NCBI GenBank assembly: GCA_029851415.1
Contig: CM056741.1
Location: forward strand, 67,880,282 to 67,944,281
DNA length: 64,000 nucleotides
Source of the DNA: Eretmocerus hayati
Lineage: Eukaryota; Arthropoda; Insecta; Hymenoptera; Aphelinidae
Direction of reading: 5' to 3'
Part shown: positions 1-11,405 of the stretch, piece by piece
Layout of the letters: the number at the start of each line of letters is the position of its first letter
Numbering within the stretch: position 1 is the stretch's first letter
The notes under the pieces: model-generated
Seen by the model: the letters and a program-made list of their open reading frames with translations, nothing else
Told to the model about the DNA's origin: nothing
The model's database searches: none
Translations under genes and position numbers: made by a program

Positions 1-1529
1 TCGAGGGCCTATTTTGTCGCTTGCGAGAAAGGATTTCGTGCCTCTTAATTTAATCAGAAATAAAAATAACAGCTTGGATTTCTATTGTGAATTGACTAAT
101 CGAATTCAACCATCATAATGGTAAGAAGATCTGTCGATTTTCATTAGAGATTTTTTGCTGAGACGATAATAAAGCTCAAAGAAATTCATTCCAGAGGTAT
201 AACATTTGATGCGCCACCTAGTGGTAAGAATTGGTTGAATACAGATTTGAAGAGTTTTAATGAATATTTCATCACAACAATTAACTATCCCATAACTTAT
301 TCCTAATGGTTGAATTGCGATGATCATTATGATACAAAAATTTGACCCAGCTGGATAATTATAGAAGATCTTTGAATTTATTTCCGTCAACTCGATGAAT
401 ATCCTAATCATCAGATTGTTCTTTAATAAATATTTATTCGAAATACGTAAGAAAATCATTCATCCTGGAGAAATAGCATTTTGGTCCAATCATTACCCCT
501 TTAACACAACTTGATCGTAGAGCATATGATTTTCTGGGAAAAAGTTGTGTGAAATATTGAATAAAAATTTGAATAATTATCTATTCCAATGAAATATAAT
601 TTCTTCAATCGGATCTACTTGAGTACTGAGAAGATTCATATTATTACTATGAAACTGGAAATATAAAACTTCATTTATTCAAAAGATCTAAGTCACCCGG
701 TCCGCCGAGTCTGAGTCCTCAGAATGACATCTTTTTCAACGTAGATAAATCTGTAGAAAATTTCAGGTGATATTCGTCTTATTTCAATATCCGTGTATGA
801 AATGAGTCTATTGAGCCCAAGTGCGTGATGAGGATGCAAGATCCCTCTACAATGTAGTGGAAGCTTAATCTTTCATTTTGGAAATGAAGTTATTGATGTA
901 GGATTAAAACTTATTCGTTTCGAATTTATTGATGACCTGATCAGTCAAAGCGCTTTAGCAAAATGATTTCTGCACCTTGGATGAAACTGACTCTTGAATC
1001 CAGTCATAATGTTTTATTGTGAATGAATGACTGATATAATCGTGATCTGGCCGCGTTTTGAATTTCGAAAAATCCATTTAATCAAAATGAGAGTTCGGTT
1101 CTCGCAATCCATTGGATCAATAATAGAATTGAATAAGTTTTCATTCCAATGTAGTGTGATAGATGTGAGTGGTAATGTTTCCTGTGAATGAATACTTATC
1201 AACTGAATTTAATGAAATAACTTATCAAATATCAATACATATTTATTCAAGTTGATTTATTTGATTTGGAAAAATTGAATTATCAAAATTGATGGTTCAA
1301 TGTCTTCAGTTCAGATGTAGTATGTTCAGTTTGAATAAATATTCTTCCCCATTAAATACAATTTTTCTGATTTCGGTAATTTGATGATTGAGTAAATTTC
1401 TATGGTACATATGAATAAATAATTATTTGAAAATGTGAGACCTCATTCATTCCAGAAGAATGAGTTTTCAAACCAAATGAATCCTCCATGAATAAATATA
1501 TTTATTGAATTTCAATAATTTTTTTTCTC

Positions 1530-1858
1530 ACCAGGAGAGGACATCACATCCGGATCACGGATTTGGCTGAAACTCTGGAAATAGTCTTCTTTTAGTGCCA
1601 ATAGATGAAACCCAAAACTATAGACCCTAACGCTCAAGCGTTTTCGAGCTACAGCAAAGGACATTAGTATTGTCCATATGGGCCCATGTTAAAAATCATA
1701 CATATAGGTATACCTGCAGGCTAATGGCCTTGAGTGTAGTTCGGAAAAGCTTGAGCGTTAGGGTCTATAATTTTGGGTTTCATCTTTTGACACTAAAAGA
1801 AGGCTATTTCCAAAGTTTCAGCCGAATCCGTGATCCGGATGTGATGACCTCTCCTGGT
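1530..1858. repeat. Palindromic MITE-like repeat, 329 bp
   Basis: ACCAGGAGAGG followed by CACATCCGGATCACGG at the left is mirrored by CCGTGATCCGGATGTG and CCTCTCCTGGT at the right. Inner arms share AGACCCTAACGCTCAAGC and its complement. No coding content and no clear target duplication. Confidence 0.7.
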
Positions 1859-3675
1859 CAGTGCACGCATGGATAAATTGAAATTCAATGATAAAGTGTC
1901 TCTTACCATGAATGTATCCAAACAGACAAACACAGGCCCACAAGGTGATGAGAGGCTTATGGTCCATTATCAAATTATTTCAAAACAACTTTGATGTAGG
2001 TTCCTGAATGAATCTTCTCACTTGTCTATCTCGGAGAGAAATAACTACTTCGTTGTTCAAGCTGAATCGTTTTATCCAAGCATCAAAGATCTGATGATCT
2101 TCTCTCGATGTGGTGGGGTAATAGCTCACACAACCAGCAACATTACAAATCTAAATTGTTTAATTCTCCAAAGATATATGCATCGCGGAGGAAGATGCAT
2201 TATCTCATCACTCACACTCAGCGCTCTTACTCAGAGAATTGATATGTGCTCAGTGCTACATTCGACAGCGTCCAACTAATGCCAAGTTTATTTTTCGCTA
2301 TCATTAGTTTCCGCAATCTTCGATCTCTTATTGGAATCATTGACGCATTCATTTTTTTAAATACTTATATAGTCCTCTTTGCAAAAAGTCAACAATCTTA
2401 TGTTCCCACTAATCATGATGGATTTCATATTATTAACTTTACTATGAGAATACTTTTGACCCGGCAAAGCCATGAACTTAACTAGCGAAACCATTTTGAC
2501 GATTCTTTGGTCAAATTTTAGCACGAATCATTCCTGCCATCGTGTAGATGGATAAGAGGCTAATCTGCCTGAAAAATGCATGAATTTCAATCATGAGCAG
2601 TCGTACGTCTCTTCAATCCAATAAGATAAAAGTTGAAATCAATCGTGAACCAGCGACAAATTGTTTCGCAAATTTCTGTTTCCAATTTGTTTCGTACTGA
2701 GAGAAAATGAGAAATAAAGTAATTGTAAACAATATAACACCCTTGAGCCGTTTGCCAATAGTTTCAATCCATTCCAATATTTTCCAATGAACTCAAGCTT
2801 ATTTCAGAGCTTGTTTCAAGACCCTCATAATGAGTTGAGGCAAATTCAATTTCGATCAACCAGAGCCGAGCTATCACAATCTTCCCCAATAGTATATTAT
2901 GATACAAGGGCGCAAACGATGTTTTTCGCACTTCGAGTGACTTTTTTATGGTTATGTATAAATATTCTAGACGAGTATTCTTGGTCAAGAGGGTGCTATT
3001 TACACCACTAAAAAACCCCACAGAGTCGAATTCGATCAGGAACTCAGAAAACATCAAATTAGTGTTCGTACAGTGACGAGTCATTTTTGACAATTTGAAA
3101 ATTTGACCGAACGATGTTTTGAAAGTGGTCTGGCAACTTGGAGACTTTTGATAGACTTCATGAACCATACAAAACAATTAATTACGGCCTAGAACAAGAT
3201 GATGGAGCCTTGAGAGGCATGAAATATTGATTCAAATGTTCGAAATTCAACATATTGTTCAATGGAATTCCCACCATGACATAAAGGGTTACGTTCCTCA
3301 TATTCTAACATAGCAAACGTAAACAAAGTTGTGAGAAGGTGAGCGTGGCCCAGTTCTGAGATTGGTATATGGGAGCATGTTGAGTACACTTACCTTGTTT
3401 AGGATTGAGCCTTCCAACTAACAATGGCTTGGAAATAACATTTTAAGAAATACACAGCGTGAAGAGAATACCAGACACAAAGTTTACTCAACCTGCTTAG
3501 GCAGTTTCATGAATCTTCAAAGTCATCTGAACAATCATGCAGATATTCGTTTTTGGGATAACTCGCCATTACTTCGATGCATAGTATGTGTGATGAGAAT
3601 TACAATGAACTCATCATCGCACAGAATCTCAAGAAAACATGTCGAAAAATTTACATTTTTGCTTAGCCGGTTAAA

Positions 3676-4740
3676 GGACCCCGCACTAAATCATAGGATT
3701 TTGGGATTCGGTCAAATTTTTCACAAGTGCATTCTTACGATAGATCTCGGAACACTGAACAAGAGTTTCCACGGCCGCAAAACTCAATGCCCTCCTCGTT
3801 TTGAGTTATTTGATCTAGAAAGTACCCATAATTGCATATGTGGGATAGAGTTATGTGTCGATTTTGATCAAGCTTGACTCGTGTATGGGTGCGTGCACCA
3901 TGATTTTCGGGCTACTTTCGAAAATCCGCATCTTTGCGCAAGGAAATAATGTGATGAACAACGTTAAGTCCGACGAAATCGATCGAGTCAACTGAGTCTG
4001 TGGAAATGCAGAAGGAGCGAGTTTCGTCATAATTGAATTCGGCAAACATATGAGTCATTTTGCGCATGTAATTCTTGGGCTCTTTTGTGATTTCGTATTT
4101 TGTGTACTTAGAAGGGCGCTGGTTCTCCGCTCGAATCTGAAGAGACTATCAAGAAGCTCGGTTGATTTTGATCAAAATTGTTTTAATTTCGTTGTAGCTT
4201 CATTAAAATCAGATGCACTCTTCGGATAATCTGTTCAGATTTCAGCAATTAATATTATACTCTCATCACATTCACCAACGGAGAGCCCCTCACCCTTTTA
4301 AGTACAAAAAAAAAATAATAAGAAATCGCAAAAAAGCCCAAGAATTACGTGTGCAATGACTCGTATATTGGTCGAATTCAATTATTATGACGAAACTCGC
4401 CCCTTTTGCGTGTCCACAGACTCACTTTACTCGATCAATTTCGTCGGACTTAACGTTGTTCATCACATCATTTCCTTACGCAAAATGCGGATATTCGAAA
4501 GTAGCCCGAAAATAATGGTGCATGCACCCATACACGAGTCAAGTTTGATCAAAATCGACATATAACCCTATCCCACATATGCAATTATGGGTACTTTCTA
4601 GATCAAATAACTCAAAACGAAGAGGACATTGCGTTTCGCGGCCATGGAAACTCTTGTTCAGTTTTCTGGGATCTATCGTTTGAATAAACTTGTAAGAAAT
4701 TTGACCGAAACCCAAAATCCTATGGTTTAGTGCGGGGTCC
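3676..4740. repeat. Palindromic element, 1.07 kb, ends GGACCCCGCACTAAA
   Basis: GGACCCCGCACTAAA at 3676 is mirrored by TTTAGTGCGGGGTCC ending at 4740. The arms (about 3676-4110 and 4310-4740) align over almost their full length, with a central 200-bp spacer. The open frames inside are mirror images of each other and are not genes. Confidence 0.75.
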
Positions 4741-5866
4741 ATTGACTCTCGTACAATGAGTTAGTAAGTGAGCGATAATAATCCGTCGCAATACTTTCAG
4801 CACGAATACCTTGACTAGAAGTTTGAGTCTTCGCACAGTTTCGAGCATGGAATCAGTGTCTTTTTCGACTGGCAAGGATATTGAAATATTTCTTGCCACT
4901 CGAAAGGCACGAGACTCTGATGAAACTTTTCTCATAGTGCCCTGCAAAAATCGCCATAAAAAGTAGCACAATCGTGCGAGGAGTAGCTTTTTGATTAACT
5001 GTGAATGAAAAAGACTCATCCCCACCATACATTTGGGAGTATCACGTGTAGATGTTCGATTAATCGATTATTATCATCTCGATTATCATAGCCTTGATCG
5101 TGAAAGGATGGTTCTGTATGTACATGAAAGGGAAAGTTGATTGTTCAAGCATCACGAGTAAGATGAATCTTCTGTAAAGAAAATTACCCATTTGCACTCT
5201 CGCTCATCTGAAATTTTTTACCGCGGTTACCCAAAAAATGTATAATAAACATTAAATTTTAGTTTTAGAGAAGTACTAAGAAAATTGCTATAAAAAATGG
5301 CAACAATTTCTCACCTATGTGCGAAGCGTCCTACTGGAAGGACCCGCGCAATGTTATTTCTCATGAGACAAAATCTGCAAGTCAAGTATGGAGAAAAACT
5401 AGCCGGTCTCACTAATAAGTCGCGTGGCAGCAATTGCAAGAATATAGAGTGAGTGTGCCCAGTTTACCCCTGGCTGAAAAATCGTTCTTCCAGAAACTTT
5501 TGTAGTTCAGAAACTCGCTCAAAAATCAAAGATCAAGACTGTCTATGCCCTTAAATTATTTCAAAACTCATCCAGAGATCAACAATAAAGAATGTTGGAG
5601 GACGCGTTATTGCAAGTTCACGGGTCCATTTGCCTACTATTTTTTCATCGCAACAATTTGCAATGTACATGAATAATGTACAGTGAGATATCTTATTCTT
5701 CTTATGATACCTAATTCGCACAACTGGAGCCTCATTCATCTTTCTCATCAAAGACTGTTGGTTTCTCAACATACTGAGAGCAATCATACAAAAAAGATAT
5801 TTTGCACCGAGCTCAGCCTACATGGATTAGTAATTCAATCAAGAGGCACATCACAAGATAGACTTT

Positions 5867-5872
5867 TTTATT
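5867..5872 (-). terminator. Poly(A) signal of the lysozyme gene
   Basis: AATAAA on the minus strand, 20 bases downstream of the lysozyme stop codon. Position fits a cleavage and polyadenylation signal; no transcript evidence is available. Confidence 0.5.
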
Positions 5873-5892
5873 ATCATCAAACTTTGGAAAAT

Positions 5893-8828
5893 TCATTCGC
5901 CCATTTTTACATCGAATGAAGCATCTAAAAATTGGTCTGGAAATGTTGCTTTACATGTTCTGTAAGCATTTTCATATCTTGGTAATAGCGTACCACTGCA
6001 TCCGTAACCACCAAGGTAATGGATGCGAACGTAATCATCGCAATTTACTATCCCATCGCCATTGCAGTCCTGTAGAAATGCAACATTTTGGTTTTAGATT
6101 TCATACAATATTGAACACATCGTCGACCCCTACGAAGACTAGCACATTTCGACTTCCCCACGAAGACTAACACATTTCTCCTATGCTTTAACATTGGCGA
6201 GATGTGCTGCTCTTCGTGGGGAAGTCGAAATGTGCGAGTCTTCGTAGGCAGGTTCAAATGTGCTAGTTTTCGTAAAGGCCAACGACATCTTGAGCATCTT
6301 TTGTCAAAATTTTCAATTTTACCTTGGCATATTTAGTCATGTATCCTTGCACAATCCGAGAAGCACAATCTATATCGTTGGCGCAGTTAGCGAAGGCTGA
6401 AAACAGTTAAATCATGTTTTACATCTTATATACGAGTCTGTTTCCCCATAGGTTCATGAAATTAGTATCTCTGACTTTTTGTTTGACTTTGATCTCACGT
6501 AACAAGAAAATCAACCTCATCAGGGAAAAAAATTCGGGGTTCCCAAATCTGGAAATAACTCCCAATAAATCTGATTGGAGGGCTATAACCTCTTTTAGGC
6601 AGTTCTAAAGCACAAAAAGTATTACAGGTGAGATGAGGATCCTACTCGGATCCCATCTGAACGGAGTTCTCCCATCTGAACGGAGTTCCGATAGACGATT
6701 CAATTCTGACTCAAGTGCACGATGCTCATCACAAATTATCTACCCCGCACTTGATAATCCCCTCGATAATCCTGATTCCATGGTTAAAATATTTTGAAGG
6801 GTCGGATTACAACACGGGCAACATTGACTCGATTTTCAGTTATTTCAATGTAGGAGGTCTAAAAGTAGGAGCAATTTCGTATGTGCATTCGGTGTACATC
6901 GTATCCACCCAAATCTGGAAGAGCTTTTTGTCCCTGAGCTGTTGTTTCAATCCGAATTAGATCGTTTTTGGCGCCTCGATAATCGTAAGCTCATCCTCAA
7001 CATCTCAGGATTGGAACCCACGTCGCAGTCCAGGGCCAACGAGAGGGAAAAAATAGCTTTTACAGATTTGGGCAGATACGATGTACACCGTGTGCACAAA
7101 AGTACTCACCTTGTTCGGAATTGTCACCTACTACAGTCGGTTTCCCAGCATCAGCCCAATAGCTCCACGTGATATGAAAGGGTCCACATATATCTCCTGA
7201 ACATCGTGTGGTGGTGTTACAACCTGATGCAGCTTCGCAAATACACCCTATGCACGCTTTCGGAACTGTTTCTTGGCCTGTGGGTTTGATCAAGTAGATG
7301 TTCTATTAATTATCTTTGGATGAAACTATATCGTCACACTATTTGAAATGAACAAGTGAATTACTGCGACCCTAGCCGATGAAAGAGTTCTTATGATTGA
7401 GAGATGAAGCTCCCCAATCAAATATTTGGTATCATAATTATTCTCGTAATTGTTTCATTATTTCATTACAATGATGAGCTTGGATTCTAACTGATTATAG
7501 GTATATTCTTGTGTTTGCTCTATATCGGACGTGAGACAGTATATATCAGTACATTTCAATAAGGGTGGATTAATCATTCAGGGACCAATTTTCGAGGGGC
7601 AATGGGAAGGTGGGGCGGATTCGAGGCGGATTCGTGGAATCTTCCTACTCGATGTCCCCAATGCAAAAAATTTCTTCTGAAGAGGGCCACTGCGCCCCCC
7701 TCCCCCTGCTATTGAATCCGCCCCTGGTACATTTTTACAACAGTCGACTATTTCACGAGCTATCAATATGCTCTCTAAATTTGCATAACTCATTCATATA
7801 GATAAAAATAATAAATACATTCGTGACTCTGGCCAATTTACCAATTGATCACATTTCACGAGATTCGCCTCAAGGATTTTAGAGAATAATTGTAAATCAG
7901 AATTTTGAACTAATATAACATCAACATAGTCGCTGACAGCTATCATCGTTTCCTATTCATAGGATCAGATCAATCCTATTGACAGATCAGATTTTTCTCA
8001 AACACCATGTCTTCGACAGTAAGAATGAATTTATAAGTGGTATCAAAACCAAAACAATCCGATGCTTTGGTCAGCTCGTTAGATGAGGCATGAAAAAATT
8101 GAAAGTTTACGTAAGTAAAGGCTCACGCCGTCCCTTCCATCAGTAACGCGTGCTTGTAAGCAGATCTGCTTGTGAGCGTGCATGTATCAAGGTTCCTCAG
8201 AGTTGAAGGACAATGAAGGCTGCGGATGTTGTGTCGAGTCATAAGAAATGTGAGGTGTTTTGTCGATTTCAATTGATATTCAGTGCTGGCATCACACTCA
8301 TGTGATCCAAGCATCTTGTGAGCCAAAGACAAAGAAAATGAGCCGAAACGTGGAGATTAGTTCCCCCAACATTGTCTGGTTGGGCTTTCAGTGAGTTACA
8401 AGAAAACACACCAGACGTAGTGAAAACCAATATATCCGATCTAAAAAAGCTACGGTCATCTTGGATCACTTCACATGCTTAACAAACTCTTAAAAAATGC
8501 GCAGGAATCTGCAGAAGTGCGTACATCCAAGATCCTGAGTATGGTCGTATTGAGCACCCTTCCTCATAAAAGGGTGAGTACTTTGCGCGCTGCCCACATT
8601 TCACCAATCACATTATTCTCAGATATGAGAGCGGGAATTTTTCAAAAAATGATAAGATGAGATTTTTCGTTCAAATTAGAAGCGCCGAAGTGAGCAATCT
8701 CGCAAATAGTCACCCATAACCATTTATAATATTATAATATGGAATTGTTTGTTTCGTAACTCACCCGCAACAAGAGCAAATAAGATGAATACGGCAACTG
8801 GAAGCACCACCAAAATGTTTGATTTCAT
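5893..8828 (-). CDS. i-type (invertebrate/destabilase) lysozyme, secreted, complete
   Basis: Four exons: 8828-8765, 7277-7110, 6396-6323, 6069-5893, each with GT-AG borders and matching phases (1, 1, 0), giving 160 residues. Exon 1 is almost entirely a signal peptide (MKSNILVVLPVAVFILFALVA). Exon 2 holds the family core: CIGCICEAASGCN, CGPFHITWSYWADAGKP. Exon 3 reads ANCANDIDCASRIVQGYMTK and exon 4 DCNGDGIVNCDDYVRIHYLGGYGC. All are hallmarks of destabilase/i-type lysozymes, and the cysteine-rich layout and length are normal. The family cleaves peptidoglycan or isopeptide bonds outside the cell. The position that is Glu in molluscan enzymes (the ESGC motif) is Ala here (ASGC), as reported for several insect members, so muramidase activity is doubtful and the role may be immune or digestive. 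The intron between exons 3 and 4 carries a 120-bp hairpin. Family call is firm; activity is inferred. Confidence 0.93.
6129..6248. repeat. 120-bp hairpin in the last lysozyme intron
   Basis: CCTACGAAGACTAGCACATT and CGACTTCCCCACGAAGA at the left are mirrored by TCTTCGTGGGGAAGTCG and CGAGTCTTCGTAGG at the right. A third, partial copy of the arm follows at 6249-6275. It lies between lysozyme exons 3 and 4. Confidence 0.7.
7580..7728. repeat. Possible hAT-type terminal fragment
   Basis: CAGGGACCAATTTTCG at the left and GAATCCGCCCCTG at the right give CAGGG-type inverted ends, with GGGGCGGATTC repeated inside. Such ends are common in hAT elements. Flanking 8-mers do not match, so this is a weak call. 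It lies in the first lysozyme intron. Confidence 0.3.
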
Positions 8829-11302
8829 GGTGAAGCAAGTATGAGGCGTACACGGCTTGATCCTAAAGTCAAGGACACTGACCGCACTGCGACGCGTTCG
8901 CTCTGATACTCTGGATCGCATGTCCCGCAGCATTTTATATTCGATCGTCATCGGATTATCCATACTCGAATTCCTCAAGAGTGGGGGAAATCAAAGAATA
9001 TCATCTTGTTTATATATCGAGACAGAAACATCAAGAATTTAGCACCGGCGTCAAATGCGAGTCGTTTCTCGCTCGAGATCGAATGAGCGCCACGATTATC
9101 CTTTAAGTATACCTATCGCTTGGCAGTTTTATGCGGGCTCGTTGAACTCGATCACACAAGGAAATCCCGGCCAGATCAGAGCTTTGGAATTCAAAATCAA
9201 CTCCAGAGGTTTTGTTGGCTCGCGACCAGGTCCTAAAACATTTTATATTGAAAAGGTCTCATTTAAATTTCATCCCCAAGAGCGAGAGCTCGAGAAATGA
9301 GTCAAGATTTTCTGCGATATTCAAAATTTCTGACTCGATTTTCGAAATGCTGCCGATTTGTCTGAAATGAGAATTTTTGCTTCTGTCTAGATGCGAGCTG
9401 CCATTAAATAACAAGGTAAGTGTACCCAACACGCCCCCCTTGAGCTGTCAATCGTGCAAATCGGCGATAAAGTGTATATAAAATCGTTTTTATCGGCAAG
9501 CAACCACGTCTACTGTTCGCCGTGCCGGCCAGAAACACTATTTTCGACCTATTTTAACGCGATTAACACATTTTGAGATCGACTTATGGGAGCATATATT
9601 GGGAGCACGTACCTCATTTTGTACCAGTCAATATTCTTGAAATAATCTTATAATAATGAGAAGGTGAGATGCGTAAGAATCGTTCGCCTGATGGACATGA
9701 ATTTCTTTCACAATTTTGCAAAAAATTGAAGTAAACATGAGAGCCTGGTTTGTTTTCGTCCTCGCGTAACTTAATCACCCACGGAATCTCGAAACCAGTA
9801 AAGTCTCACCAAGTCACCAGTGCTGGAGATATTTATAAACTCCTGCAGCTCTGAACTAATATAATTTTCCTTGAAAATTTCAGATAGTAATTGAGAAGTG
9901 ACCCAGTAAGGCTTGAAGCAAAATCATATTTTGATGATTTTGCCGTAAACCAAATGTTTCATACGATCCTTGAATATTCAGAAAAAATTGCAATGACAAA
10001 CTCAAATATCTCAGGCGTATCTGATGAGGGATCTCCACTCAGACTTCTATCTTGATCAGAACCTACATCTTGAAACGATTGCTCTCAATTCGAAGAATCA
10101 ATAACTACTTATCCTGTCAATGTCGGAAATTCTACCTAGAGAACCACTACTTGTGGTCAGAATCTTTGAAGTGGGTAAACGACTAAGAAGTCATGTATTA
10201 CAATGTGGGGCAGTATTATTATTTAACACGTTCTCTGCGACGCCGTTTTTTCATGATTTTATTCCAGTCATGAACTGCACCCCCGTGTTCTGGCAAACAT
10301 GTTAGTATGGAAGTTAATTTTTTTTATCTCATTGTCCATATCCATAGCCGCGTAAAACTTCGTTATTTATCGTCGTTGGCGGTAATCTTCGAGCTATTAC
10401 AAGCCGGTAGAGATAAAACCGAGGGTCCCACCGGTGAGACCCGTCGCAGTGAACGTGTTACTTATCTGATTAGATGACATTCAACCAAAATTGAATCATC
10501 TGAACGTCTCTGTGGAAGCAAAAGGAAATGTAATATCCATATTGGCGCAATCAAATAATTTTTGCCTCTAAAAACCTTGCACCCACGTTTGAACCGGTGC
10601 ATCCATCAAAGTGACGGTCAGTTAGCTTTGAATACCATCACTCATTTTACCTCAAAGCGTAATACCAGAATTAATTTTTATTCATGAATTGTGCCATCAT
10701 TATGAAGAAATCCCGCGCACGATTTTTGAAATCTGCAAGAGTACCAAACAATTTCAAAGCATATGACCCACGCCAAAGTTCCACAAACTGCTTGTTCAAC
10801 CAGGACCCCACTAGTGGGCAATTTCTACGTAATTTTCGATTACTCCTCAGCTCATTTTTACCCTAAATTGATTTATTCTCAGTGCGAGCCTCCTCCAAAA
10901 AGCAGTTGACGAGGAAAGAGGGCGATGGAGACGAAATTGCATTACGTTCAATCTTAGTACGTAATGCACACGAAGCACTAGAATTTTAAGTTGAGAACAT
11001 CAGAAGATTGAGGTATGATTCAAAATCTTTGACGATTTAGCAATTTTATTGACAACTTCATGTTCCCTTTTGTTCTTCTGAAAATTTTGAGGAAGGTAGA
11101 TACTTCTGAGTGACTATATTTTTCCAGAACTTTTTCAGTTTCTAGCCACTCTTGGCACTTGATCTCTCAAATGATTGAATTGGTTTCCGCAGTGCAAGTC
11201 TTTCAATGAACCATCAGAGAATCGACTTGAACTCGGCCTAACTGTTCATTGCATGTATGTGATGTTATCATGGAGTAAATCATTCAAGATGCGCGAGATC
11301 AA
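8829..11302. other. Intergenic between lysozyme and OBP
   Basis: Contains the piggyBac-like MITE at 10223-10461. A plus-strand TATATAAAA at about 9474 is not followed by a recognisable reading frame. Nothing else can be supported. Confidence 0.5.
10223..10461. repeat. piggyBac-like MITE, 239 bp
   Basis: TTAACACGTTCTCTGCGACG at the left and CGTCGCAGTGAACGTGTTA at the right, with the family's GGGTCCCACCGGTGAGACCCG block just inside the right end. The left flank keeps TTAA; the right has decayed to TTAC. It is nearly the same size as the copy at 38169-38421. Confidence 0.65.
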
Positions 11303-11308
11303 TTTATT
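11303..11308 (-). terminator. Likely poly(A) signal of the minus-strand OBP
   Basis: AATAAA on the minus strand about 100 bases past the stop codon at 11406. Placement is plausible, but AATAAA is common by chance in DNA this AT-rich. Confidence 0.35.
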
Positions 11309-11405
11309 TACAAAACGAATTACATTTAAATGCGGCAAATGATACCGTGTTCATGTTCAAATACAACTACGCCTGGGTTCCTCAAGTCATTCGTTGCTGA
11401 TACTT

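Larger units (their letters stand above)
1..5866. other. Intergenic, no recognisable gene
   Basis: Apart from the palindromes at 1530-1858 and 3676-4740 I see only AT-rich DNA. The longest minus-strand frames (106-459 and 2764-3177) have no signal peptide, motif or exon partners that I recognise. The lysozyme 3' end borders it. Confidence 0.6.

Noticed and set aside
2764..3389. Minus-strand frames of 137 and 66 codons
   Set aside because: No family resemblance, no shared phase or splice sites, and stops between them.
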